Positions 1-7,662 of a stretch of 64,000 nt of DNA are shown here, piece after piece. Each line of letters begins with the position of its first letter. Positions within the stretch are counted from its first letter, which is position 1. The translations under genes and the position numbers were made by a program. The stretch comes from Sandaracinaceae bacterium (lineage in GTDB: Bacteria; Myxococcota_A; Polyangia; Polyangiales; Sandaracinaceae): contig JAVJQK010000037.1 in assembly GCA_040218145.1 (NCBI GenBank), positions 1 through 64,000 on the forward strand. Direction: 5' to 3'. Under the pieces are notes generated by a model that saw only the letters and a program-made list of their open reading frames with translations, ran no database searches and was not told the DNA's origin.

Positions 1-808
1 CGTGCGCATCCCGGAAGGCCTCCGTCTCCTTCTCGCAGTGCGCCTCCAGCTCGTCGTCGTCGATCACGCGGAAGCTCGGGATCGGCCCGGGGTTGCGCTT
101 CCGCGGAGACGCGGGCTCCGCCCACGGGTGCTGCTTCATCAGGCGCTCCGCGCCCAGGACGGGGAACTTCCGCTCTTTCGCGTGCGCCTGCTCCATCGAC
201 CGCCGAGCCCGCTCGAGGTGCTCCACCACACGGTCCGCGCCCAGCTCGCGCTGCAGCAGCGGCGGCATGGAGAATCGCAGCTCCTCCACGGGCTCCGTCG
301 TGCGCGGGTCGAAGTACAGCGCCGGGCGCGCGACGCGGATCACCGTGCCCTTCATCATCGCCGGGTCGCTGACGAATCCGGGGTATTCGTCGACGGTCCG
401 GGTCAGACCGTCCTTCACGACCTGGCCGTCCGAGTAGTGCAGGTAGACCAGCTGCGCGGCGGAGTTCACGAGCCGCATGTGATGGCTCCGCCCATCCCCG
501 AACACGCGCGCTGGCGCCTCGAAGCCGTTCTCTTTCAGGAACGCTTTGACGAACTTGGAGACCTCGCCGTGGAACAGCCGCTTGAAGTCCGGCAGGTTCG
601 CCTTCGTGGTCGTCACCGTGTCGTGCATGTGGTTCGGCTCGATCGTGATCTGATGCAGCAGCGCACCCGTCTTCCGCTGCGCAGCCGCCAGCGCGTACAG
701 GATCCCCTCGTGCAGGTCGGGCGCGAACGGCGTCAGGAAGAGCTTCCGGAACGCGCAACGCACGGTCAGCCCGTACGTGGCCGCCGCGTGGATCGACGGC
801 GGGCTCAC
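1..808 (-). CDS. IS200/REP-associated-type HUH transposase, 3' end cut by window edge
   Basis: The reverse strand is open without a stop from GTG 808 to the window edge (269 codons visible). GAGGGG lies about 7 bases before the GTG and supports this start. Near residue 57 the protein has EPNHMHDTV, matching the His-hydrophobic-His metal site of Y1/HUH transposases (usual form PNHVH). Further on, a segment around VYLHYSDGQVVKDGL resembles the Y..NPV..GLV helix that carries the catalytic tyrosine in REP-associated transposases (RAYTs). A basic tail follows (SPRKRNPGP). The family is inferred from these motifs and their spacing. The C-terminus and any flanking ends lie outside the window. RAYTs are usually single copy and are thought to act on REP-type repeats; one REP-like element occurs 21 kb away (22187-22301). 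Confidence 0.75.
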   Translation of the reverse strand, partial: MSPPSIHAAATYGLTVRCAFRKLFLTPFAPDLHEGILYALAAAQRKTGALLHQITIEPNHMHDTVTTTKANLPDFKRLFHGEVSKFVKAFLKENGFEAPARVFGDGRSHHMRLVNSAAQLVYLHYSDGQVVKDGLTRTVDEYPGFVSDPAMMKGTVIRVARPALYFDPRTTEPVEELRFSMPPLLQRELGADRVVEHLERARRSMEQAHAKERKFPVLGAERLMKQHPWAEPASPRKRNPGPIPSFRVIDDDELEAHCEKETEAFRDAH

Positions 809-1029
809 GGTCTTCCCCTCTCGGCGCTGGCGGGCACGCCGGCGGACTACGCAAGCCCCGATCCGGATCACCTCGCATGTGATCTCGCGGACTTGCGAGC
901 CCCGATCGGCGGAGGTGGCGGGTCGAGAGGTGGCGGACGCCGGCGCGGAGGGGGGTCCAAACCGTCATCCTGCATAGATGTGACTTGCATCGAAGCCTAA
1001 GATGCGCCATGCATCTATCCGGAGGGGCG
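809..1029. other. Divergent intergenic region between transposase and NADAR gene
   Basis: This 221-base region carries the 5' signals of both flanking genes. Its right half holds nested inverted repeats (972-1018) directly before the Shine-Dalgarno sequence of the NADAR gene. I see no gene in it. Confidence 0.5.
974..1018 (+). promoter_or_regulatory. Nested inverted repeats upstream of NADAR-PARG pair
   Basis: ATAGATG (974-980) pairs with CATCTAT (1012-1018), and inside it GCATC (987-991) pairs with GATGC (1001-1005). The outer right arm ends just before GGAGGGG (1021-1027), the ribosome binding site of the NADAR gene. The repeats could be an operator or an RNA hairpin near the ribosome binding site. 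No promoter boxes are clear. Confidence 0.35.
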
Positions 1030-1572
1030 ATGCTGGATGTGAGCGAGCTGCGGGCGCGGACCGAGTCGGGAGAGCGGTTCGAGTACCTGTTCTTCTGGGG
1101 GCACCGCTCGGAGGGACGGGTCACGTCGACGTGCCTCAGTCAGTGGTATCCCGCGGGCTTCGTGGTCGACGGGGTGAGGTACGCGACGGCGGAGCACTGG
1201 ATGATGGCGGGCAAGGCGCGGCTCTTCGGCGACGCAGAGCACCTGTCGAAGATCCTGGAGGCGCCGGACCCGGGGGCGGCGAAGAAGCTGGGCCGGCGGG
1301 TGCGTGGGTTCGAAGAGGCGCGCTGGCGAGAGGCGCGGGTGGGGCTGGTGACGGAAGGCAACGTGCACAAGTTCGGACAGAACGAGGCGCTGGGGCGCTT
1401 CCTGGCGGACACGGGCGAGCGCGTGCTGGTGGAGGCGAGCCCGCTGGATCGCGTCTGGGGCATCGGGCTGTCGGTGAAGAACCCCGCGCACCTCGATCCG
1501 GCGCAGTGGCGAGGAGAGAACCTGCTCGGGTTCGCGCTCATGGAGGCGCGGGAGACGTTGAGGGCGCGATGA
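1030..1572 (+). CDS. NADAR-domain N-glycosidase (YbiA-like)
   Basis: Predicted 180-residue protein. ATG 1030 is chosen because GGAGGGG ends two bases before it; in-frame ATGs at 985 and 1009 have no comparable site. Signature segments are YATAEHWMMAGKA near residue 45 (the EH...KA pattern of the family), and KFGQNEALGRFL followed by LVEASPLDRVWGIG in the C-terminal third. Known NADAR proteins hydrolyse N-glycosidic bonds: YbiA acts on riboflavin-pathway intermediates, and NADAR partners of DarT1 toxins remove ADP-ribose from guanine in DNA. The stop overlaps the start of the PARG gene (ATGA), so the two are translationally coupled. That makes ADP-ribose removal more likely than a flavin role here, by inference. 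Confidence 0.9.
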   Translation: MLDVSELRARTESGERFEYLFFWGHRSEGRVTSTCLSQWYPAGFVVDGVRYATAEHWMMAGKARLFGDAEHLSKILEAPDPGAAKKLGRRVRGFEEARWREARVGLVTEGNVHKFGQNEALGRFLADTGERVLVEASPLDRVWGIGLSVKNPAHLDPAQWRGENLLGFALMEARETLRAR

Positions 1573-2360
1573 ACAGGCGAGACCGGAAAGCGCAGGCGGA
1601 GGAGACGGTGCGCGCGCTGGGAGACGGGCGCTACGTCACGGCCTCGGGGGCGAACGTGGAGATCCGTCACGCGCTCGACGAGGCCGTGAGGGGGACGCGG
1701 CTCTACACGCCCGACGCGCCGCCGCCGCCCGCGTCGCCGGGGACGCTTCGCACGCAGGTCGAGGTCGCCAACGAGACCACGCTCGCCGGCGCGCGCGCGC
1801 TCCTCGACGCGGGAGAGAACCCGGCGGCGCTCAACTTCGCGTCGGCCAAGAACCCGGGCGGCGGCTTCCTCGGCGGCTCGGAGGCGCAGGAGGAGAGCCT
1901 GGCCCGCGCTTCCGGCCTCTACGCCTGCCTTCGCGGCTCGCCGTACTACGACTTCCACCGCGCGCAGCGGGATCCCGTCTACAGCGATCACCTGATCGTG
2001 TCGCCCTCCCTGCCGGTGATCCGGGACGACGAGGGCGCGCTCCTCGAGGCGCCGTGGCCGTGCACGTTCGTCACGTCGCCCGCCGTCAACCGCGGCGCGC
2101 TGAAGCGGCCGGTCGACGTCGCACCCATCATGCGCCGCCGCCTCGCGAAGGTGCTCGACGCGTTCGCGGCGCACGGCTGCGTCGCGATCGTGCTCGGGGC
2201 CTGGGGCTGCGGCGTGTTCCGCAACGATCCGGTGGAGGTCGCGCACCTCTTCGCGGAGGCGCTCCGCACGACGCACCGCGGCGTCTTCTCCCGCGTGCGC
2301 TTCAGCGTGCTCGACCGCGGCGACCGCGGCACGTACCGGGCGTTCGCGCGCGCGCTCTGA
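1569..2360 (+). CDS. Microbial-type poly(ADP-ribose) glycohydrolase (TIGR02452-like)
   Basis: Predicted 263-residue macro-fold hydrolase. The segment LNFASAKNPGGGFLGGS followed by EAQEESLARAS carries the GGG and QEE motifs that define bacterial PARG; the second Glu of QEE is the catalytic acid in the family. ILGAWGCGVFRNDP further on matches the conserved GAWGCGVF.N region. The length is typical of the microbial-type subfamily, and an N-terminal helical segment precedes the macro core. It starts inside the stop codon of the NADAR gene. Both products are expected in the cytoplasm and both act on ADP-ribosyl links. No ADP-ribosyltransferase is visible nearby. Confidence 0.9.
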   Translation: MNRRDRKAQAEETVRALGDGRYVTASGANVEIRHALDEAVRGTRLYTPDAPPPPASPGTLRTQVEVANETTLAGARALLDAGENPAALNFASAKNPGGGFLGGSEAQEESLARASGLYACLRGSPYYDFHRAQRDPVYSDHLIVSPSLPVIRDDEGALLEAPWPCTFVTSPAVNRGALKRPVDVAPIMRRRLAKVLDAFAAHGCVAIVLGAWGCGVFRNDPVEVAHLFAEALRTTHRGVFSRVRFSVLDRGDRGTYRAFARAL

Positions 2361-2377
2361 GAGCGACAGGGGTGCGA

Positions 2378-3385
2378 TCAGCGGCGGACGCCCAGGGCCT
2401 CGGCGAGCTCTGCTCCCGAGAGGCCGGGCGAGCCTTCGCCGGCCTCCTCCGCCGCGTGCACGAGCGCGACGATCCGGCGGTTGATGGGCGCGTCGAGCCC
2501 CACGCGCTCGGCGACGCGCACGATCTCGCCGTTGAGGTACTCGACCTCGGTCTCGCGGCCGCGGCGCAGGTCTTCCCACATCGATGAGCGAGCCTCGGCG
2601 TCGACCTTCACCTGCGCGCGGGTCACGAGGCGCACGATCGGGGTGGGCAGACGCAGGATCTTGGGCATGAGCCACACGGGGACGCCGCGCAGCGAGGGCG
2701 GCCGGACGCCGTCGGCGCGCAGGACCCCGACGGCCTCTTCGATGATGGCGGCGACGACGAGCCGCAGCTCCCGCTCCTGAAGCATCCGCTGGGTGGGCGC
2801 GTCGGTGAGCGCGCTGACCGCGTTGTTCAGGTTCACGAGCAGCTTGGTCCACTGCGCGGGCGCGATGTCGTCCACGACCTTCGTCTCGAGCGCCCGCGCC
2901 AGCAGCGCGAAGAGCGCCTCGGCGCGCGGCTCCCGCGACAGGACCAGGGGGCCGCTGAAGCCGCGGTGGAAGACGCCCTCGCCCCGCGAGACGACGTTGA
3001 AGTCGACGATGGTGGGGACGACGGTGCGCGAGCCGAGATGCGCGCGGAGCGTGGTCGTGTTCCGCACGCCATTTTGCAGGCTTAGGATCAGGCAATCGGG
3101 GGTCAGGACCGCGTCGAGGGCGCGCGCCGCGGCTTCGGTCTGGGCGCTCTTCACGCACACGAGCACGGCCTGGCAGGCGGCCAGCGCGGTGACGTCGGTC
3201 TCGTAGCGCACAGCCTCGGGTGCGTGTCGATCGCGCCGCTCGAAGTCGCTCGCCGTCAGCCCGTGCGTCGCGATCTCGGCCTTCAAACGCGCGCGCCCGA
3301 CGAAGGTCACGTCGGCGCCCGCGCTCAGGAGCCGCGCCCCGACGAAGCAGCCGACCGAGCCCGCGCCGTAGATCCCCACCCTCAC
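2378..3385 (-). CDS. 2-dehydropantoate 2-reductase family protein (PanE/ApbA-like)
   Basis: Predicted 335-residue NADP-dependent ketopantoate reductase-like enzyme. It opens with a Rossmann motif (VGIYGAGSVGCFVGA), has VLVCVKSAQTEAAA then LSLQNGVRN, and the conserved QWTKLLVNLNNAVSAL segment containing the catalytic-type lysine and asparagines. GTG 3385 is the likely start; it overlaps the TGA of the upstream ABC transporter gene (GTGA), so the two are coupled. In pantothenate synthesis this enzyme makes pantoate, but ApbA paralogs act on other 2-oxoacids. The pairing with an ABC exporter and the lack of other pan genes argue against assuming the housekeeping role. Confidence 0.85.
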   Translation of the reverse strand: MRVGIYGAGSVGCFVGARLLSAGADVTFVGRARLKAEIATHGLTASDFERRDRHAPEAVRYETDVTALAACQAVLVCVKSAQTEAAARALDAVLTPDCLILSLQNGVRNTTTLRAHLGSRTVVPTIVDFNVVSRGEGVFHRGFSGPLVLSREPRAEALFALLARALETKVVDDIAPAQWTKLLVNLNNAVSALTDAPTQRMLQERELRLVVAAIIEEAVGVLRADGVRPPSLRGVPVWLMPKILRLPTPIVRLVTRAQVKVDAEARSSMWEDLRRGRETEVEYLNGEIVRVAERVGLDAPINRRIVALVHAAEEAGEGSPGLSGAELAEALGVRR

Positions 3386-5205
3386 CGGTACGCCTCGGCC
3401 TGGGTCTCGAAGAGCGCCGCGTAGAGGCCCTCCTCCGCCACGAGCGCGTCGTGCGTGCCCCGCTCCGCCACGCGCCCCTCGTCGAGCACGAGGATCTGAT
3501 CGGCGATGCGCGCGGTGGCGAGGCGGTGGCTGACGATGAGCCCCATGCGCCCGTCGAGGATGTCCGAGAGCCGCTCGTCGATCTCCGCCTGTCGCTTCGG
3601 GTCCGCGGCCGACGTCGGCTCGTCGAAGATCAGCAGATCGTTGCCGGTGGGCATCAGCGCGCGCGCGAAGGCGAGCCGCTGCCACTGTCCGCCGCTCAGC
3701 TCCGTCGCGCCCCGGAACGCCTTGCCGAGGCGCGTGTGATAGCCCTCGGGAAGCCGCTCGATCAGCGCGGCGGCGAGGCCCTGATCGGCCGCGCGTCGCC
3801 AGCCGTCTTCGTCCTCGAAGCGAGTGGGGTCGCCGGCGCCGATGTTCTCGCCCGCCTTCAGCTTGTAGCGGTTGAAGTCCTGGAAGAGCACCGAGATCCG
3901 CGCGCGCAGCCCGGCCACGCTCCACTCTCTCAGGTCGAGGCCGTCGAGGAGGATGCGTCCCTCCTGCGCCACGTAGCGGCGCGTGAGCAGCTTGACGAGC
4001 GTGGTCTTGCCGCTCCCGTTGTGCCCGACCACGGCGAGGGTCTGGCCCGGCTGCAGATGAAAGGACACGTCCGACAGCGCGGGCTGCGGCGCGCCGGGGT
4101 AGGTCCAGCTCAGGCCCTCGACCCGCAGTCCGTCGCTCGGGTTCGGCCCCTCGGTCGCGGACCCGGCGAGCTCCGGCACGGCGTGCTCGAGGTACGCGTC
4201 GAGGTTCTCGAGGTAGAGCGCGTCCTCGTAGATGCCGCCGAGCGCGGCGAGCGCGCTGGTCACCGCGGTCTGCCCCTGGCGGAACACGACGAGGTACATC
4301 GTCATCTGGCCGAGCGTCAGGTTGCCTTCCACCGTGTCCCAGACGATCCACAGGTAGGCGCCGAAGAACGCGGCGGTGCCGAGCAGCCCGAGGACGAGGC
4401 CCCACGCGTGCCGCTTGACCGCGATCTTGCGGTCCTCGCCGTAATAGGTCTGGAAGAGGGCGTCGTAGCGTCCGAGGAGGAGCTCGCCGAGGCCGAAGAA
4501 GCCGACCTCCTTCGCGAACTCCTCGCGCGTCAGCACGGTCTCGATGTAGTGGCGCTCGCGGTTCTCGGGCGAGTGCTGCTTGAAGAACCGGAAGGTCTGC
4601 TCGCTGAAGCGTGCCTCGGCGAGGAAGGACGGGATGCCGGCGAGCACCAGCACGAGCACCGCCCACCAGCTGAGCTGCGCGAGGAGCGCGAAGTAGCCGA
4701 CGAGGCTGATGGCGTAGCGCGCGAGGGTGAAGGCGCGGGTGATCAGGCTGAGCGGCCGCACGGTCGCCTCGCGCCTCGCCTCCTCCATGCGGTCGTGGAG
4801 CGACGGGTCCTCGAAGTCGCTCAGCCGCAGGGTGATCGCCTTCTCGAGGATGAGGTGGGTGACGGTGTGGGCGAGCTTCGCCTTGAGGAGCTGCTGGCAG
4901 AAGGTCAGCCCGCGGCCCGCCGCGACGACCGCGCCGACGAGGAGCGCCTCGGCGCCGATCGCCCACATGGCCGTGTCGCGCGCGCCGGCGACGCCGTCCA
5001 TCGCCGCGACGGTCTGGTCGACGACGATGCGCGCGACGTACGCCGCGATGGCCGGCGCGACACCCGCGACGACGGTGCTGAGCACGAGCAGGACGGTCAG
5101 CCCGCGGCTCGTGGACCAGGCCAGCTGCAAGGCGCGCAGGGAGTATCGGAGAGCGCTGGCCGCTTTCCGCGGCACGGGCAGCGCCCGAGCGTCGTCGTCG
5201 TTCAT
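3382..5205 (-). CDS. ABC transporter, fused membrane and ATPase domains
   Basis: Predicted 607-residue half-transporter of the exporter type. The N-terminal half (about residues 25-340) is hydrophobic with the six-helix layout of exporter membrane domains. The C-terminal nucleotide-binding domain has Walker A GHNGSGKTT near residue 398, signature LSGGQWQRLAFARAL near 505, Walker B LLIFDEPTSA near 525 and a switch histidine in GLIVSHRLATA. It would work as a homodimer in the inner membrane. The substrate cannot be read from sequence. It is the first gene of a two-gene unit with the PanE-like reductase. Confidence 0.93.
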   Translation of the reverse strand: MNDDDARALPVPRKAASALRYSLRALQLAWSTSRGLTVLLVLSTVVAGVAPAIAAYVARIVVDQTVAAMDGVAGARDTAMWAIGAEALLVGAVVAAGRGLTFCQQLLKAKLAHTVTHLILEKAITLRLSDFEDPSLHDRMEEARREATVRPLSLITRAFTLARYAISLVGYFALLAQLSWWAVLVLVLAGIPSFLAEARFSEQTFRFFKQHSPENRERHYIETVLTREEFAKEVGFFGLGELLLGRYDALFQTYYGEDRKIAVKRHAWGLVLGLLGTAAFFGAYLWIVWDTVEGNLTLGQMTMYLVVFRQGQTAVTSALAALGGIYEDALYLENLDAYLEHAVPELAGSATEGPNPSDGLRVEGLSWTYPGAPQPALSDVSFHLQPGQTLAVVGHNGSGKTTLVKLLTRRYVAQEGRILLDGLDLREWSVAGLRARISVLFQDFNRYKLKAGENIGAGDPTRFEDEDGWRRAADQGLAAALIERLPEGYHTRLGKAFRGATELSGGQWQRLAFARALMPTGNDLLIFDEPTSAADPKRQAEIDERLSDILDGRMGLIVSHRLATARIADQILVLDEGRVAERGTHDALVAEEGLYAALFETQAEAYR

Positions 5206-5257
5206 ATCGTGAGCGCGGGGATGCTACCCGAAAGACGAGCCGTGGGCTGGCCGTCGC

Positions 5258-6949
5258 TCAGCGGGGCGGCGGTGAGCCCCAGTCGGGCTCGAGCGGGCCG
5301 TCGATGGCGGAGGCGGGCGGCGGGCGCGGCGGCGGCGTGACGACCGGAGCCGGAGCACGGCGGACCGGCGCGCGACGCGGGGGGCGGGGTCTGCGGACCG
5401 CGGGCGCCTCGACGGGAGCGGGCTCGACCACCGGCGTCTCCACTCCGACGGGCGCCGGCTCCGGCGCGGGCTCGACCTCGACCGCGACCTCGGCGGGCGA
5501 CGGCGTCCCCTCGGCGGGCGTCCGCTCCGTGGGCGCCGGCGGGCTCGGCTGGCGGTGGTCCGGCGTCGCGGCAGACGGCGTCGTCGGCGCGGCGGCCAGG
5601 TGCCAGACCCACAGCCCGACGAGGACGAGCAGCCCGCCGCTCATGCCCACCGCAAGCCCCAGCAGCCAACCGCGCGCCCTGCGGCGCGGCGGGACACGGG
5701 CGGGCTCGGTGACCGGCGGTTCGACCGGCGCGCTGGCCTGCGCGTGGGGCCGGGTCACGCCTCCGCGAGGGAGCGTCGCCGGGCGCTCGGGCGCGCGCGT
5801 CTCGGGGAAGCGTCGCGCCGGCGGCGGGGCCGGCTCGGGGGCGTCGCCCAGCTTGCCGAGCCCGCGCTGGGTCCCGCCGGGCAGCGCGGCCATCGTCGCT
5901 CGCGAGCCCAGCTCCTCGCGCGCGAGGTCCTCGCGCGCGATGGCGGGCATCGTCTCCGACGACTCCACCGCGCGCCGATCGCGCGCGGAGCCGGTGTGCA
6001 TGCCCCCGGCGACCCCGGTCTGAACGCCCTCGGACGGACGCTGCGTCTCGGCGTCCGTGGAGATCGCCTCCCCGCTCGAGGGCTCGGACAGACCGCGGGC
6101 GGCCGCGCGCAGCGCCTCGGCCATCTCCTGCGCCGTCGCGAAGCGGTCGGCGGGGTCCTTCTCCATCGCGCGCTCGACCAGCGCGACCAGCTCCGCCGCG
6201 ATCCCCGGCCTCCGCTCGCGGATGGAGGGCGCCTGCTCGAGCAAGATCATGCCGCGCAGGGCCACCGGGGTGGCGGCCGCGAAGGGCAGCTGTCCGGTGA
6301 GGCACTCGTAGAGCGAGACGCCCACCGCGTAGAGGTCGCAGCGCGCGTCCACGGGGGCGCCGCGGACCCGCTCGGGCGACATGTACGCCGGTGTGCCGAT
6401 CGCGATGCCGGTCGCCGTCAGCTTCTTCGCCGCCGCCTCCTCCAGGAGGTACGCGAGCCCGAAGTCGAGCAGCTTCACGAGCTCCGAACCGTCGGCGAGC
6501 GCCGTCAAGAAAACGTTCGAGGGTTTGATGTCTCGGTGCACCACGCCCTGGTCGTGCGCGGAGGCGAGCGCGTCGAGCAGCTGCAGGTGGATCTTCACCG
6601 CGCGGGCCGGGTCGAGCCGGCCGACGCGCGAGACCCGCTCCTCCAGCGTCTCTCCCGTCAGCTGCTCCATCACCAGGAACGCGCCATCGTCCGCCTGCCC
6701 GAAGTCGAGCACCCGCACGATGTTGGGGTGGCCGAGCTTGGCCGCGCTGAGCGCCTCGCGCTCGAGCCGCGCGATGGCGTCGTCGGCGGCGTCGCGGTGA
6801 GGGTGGATGAGCTTGAGCGCGACGGGCCTCGAGAGCCGATGATCGAGCGCGTCGTACACCACGCCCATGCCGCCCGCGCCGATCTCTTGCCGCAGCTCGT
6901 ACCGACCCGCGATCAGACGCGCCTCCCCGCTGGTCTCGGCCTCCGCCAC
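5258..6949 (-). CDS. Membrane-anchored Hanks-type Ser/Thr protein kinase
   Basis: Predicted 563-residue protein. The kinase domain spans about residues 15-280: glycine loop IGAGGMGVVYDA, ATP-binding Lys46, catalytic HRDIKPSN with Asp140, DFG at 162-164, and activation segment GTPAYMSPE. A low-complexity linker leads to one transmembrane helix (about 415-445, WLLGLAVGMSGGLLVLVGLW). A Pro/Glu/Ala-rich tail of about 100 residues would lie outside the membrane. This is the common PknB-like topology, but with no recognisable PASTA or other sensor domain. GTG 6949 is the first in-frame start before the kinase fold. It is divergent from a lipoprotein gene. Confidence 0.93.
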   Translation of the reverse strand: MAEAETSGEARLIAGRYELRQEIGAGGMGVVYDALDHRLSRPVALKLIHPHRDAADDAIARLEREALSAAKLGHPNIVRVLDFGQADDGAFLVMEQLTGETLEERVSRVGRLDPARAVKIHLQLLDALASAHDQGVVHRDIKPSNVFLTALADGSELVKLLDFGLAYLLEEAAAKKLTATGIAIGTPAYMSPERVRGAPVDARCDLYAVGVSLYECLTGQLPFAAATPVALRGMILLEQAPSIRERRPGIAAELVALVERAMEKDPADRFATAQEMAEALRAAARGLSEPSSGEAISTDAETQRPSEGVQTGVAGGMHTGSARDRRAVESSETMPAIAREDLAREELGSRATMAALPGGTQRGLGKLGDAPEPAPPPARRFPETRAPERPATLPRGGVTRPHAQASAPVEPPVTEPARVPPRRRARGWLLGLAVGMSGGLLVLVGLWVWHLAAAPTTPSAATPDHRQPSPPAPTERTPAEGTPSPAEVAVEVEPAPEPAPVGVETPVVEPAPVEAPAVRRPRPPRRAPVRRAPAPVVTPPPRPPPASAIDGPLEPDWGSPPPR

Positions 6950-7026
6950 GCGCGGAGGGTAGCAGCGTCACTGCGCGCGGGCAGCCGCCCATGGACAGGG
7001 CGCAGCGAGTGCGTACATGCCGCGCC

Positions 7027-7659
7027 ATGCCGACGAAACACGCATGGTGGACGCTCGCGCTGCTCGCGCTCGCGTGCGGAGGGCCCCAGGATCCCGCGAC
7101 GGAAGATCTGACCGCGGAGGAGCACGAGGCGGAGGCGGCGCGCGAGGAAGCGGCCGCGTCCGAGCACGAGGATCGCTACGATCCCGACGCCCGGCTGACC
7201 ACGGGCGGGCAGCAGCCCGGCACCGATCTCTACTACGGGACCGACCACTACAACCCGACGGAAGTGCACTTGCACGCGGCGGTCGAGCACCGCGATCACG
7301 CGGACGCGCACCGGGCGCGCGCGGAGCAGCTGCGCAGCTTCGCGGAGGCGGAGTGCGCGGAGTTCCCGCCGGAGACGCGCGCGTCTTGTCCGCTCTTGCT
7401 CGGGCTCGAGGAGGTCGAGGACATCGACGGCGGCATCCGCATGACCTTCGCGTCCGAGCAGGATCTGGCCCCCGTCGTCGACCACATCCGCTGCCACATC
7501 GCGTTCGCGGCCGCGCAGGGGAGCGAGGGCATGGACCATTGCGCGCTCTATGTACACGGCGCGGCCGTGACGGTGCGCGCCAACGTGGTGGACCTCACGA
7601 CCGACCAACCGGCGTACGTGGCGGAGCTCCGCCGCCGCGTCCGCGTGCAGGCGCCCTGA
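7027..7659 (+). CDS. Hypothetical lipoprotein
   Basis: Predicted 210-residue secreted lipoprotein. ATG 7027 gives a short signal peptide ending LALLALACG, a lipobox with the modified Cys about 17 residues in; the in-frame ATG at 6991 would add 12 residues that spoil the signal. The first mature segment is rich in Glu/Ala and His (EEHEAEAAREEAAASEHED). The rest is compact with a few Cys (AECAEF, SCPLLL, RCHIAF, HCALYV) that could form disulfides. I do not recognise the family. It diverges from the upstream kinase gene and converges on the protease gene three bases after its stop. Confidence 0.8.
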   Translation: MPTKHAWWTLALLALACGGPQDPATEDLTAEEHEAEAAREEAAASEHEDRYDPDARLTTGGQQPGTDLYYGTDHYNPTEVHLHAAVEHRDHADAHRARAEQLRSFAEAECAEFPPETRASCPLLLGLEEVEDIDGGIRMTFASEQDLAPVVDHIRCHIAFAAAQGSEGMDHCALYVHGAAVTVRANVVDLTTDQPAYVAELRRRVRVQAP

Positions 7660-7662
7660 CGC

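Noticed and set aside
2-1000. A 332-residue plus-strand frame at the left end.
   Set aside because: The minus strand carries the HUH transposase with a ribosome site and recognisable motifs; the plus frame has shadow composition.
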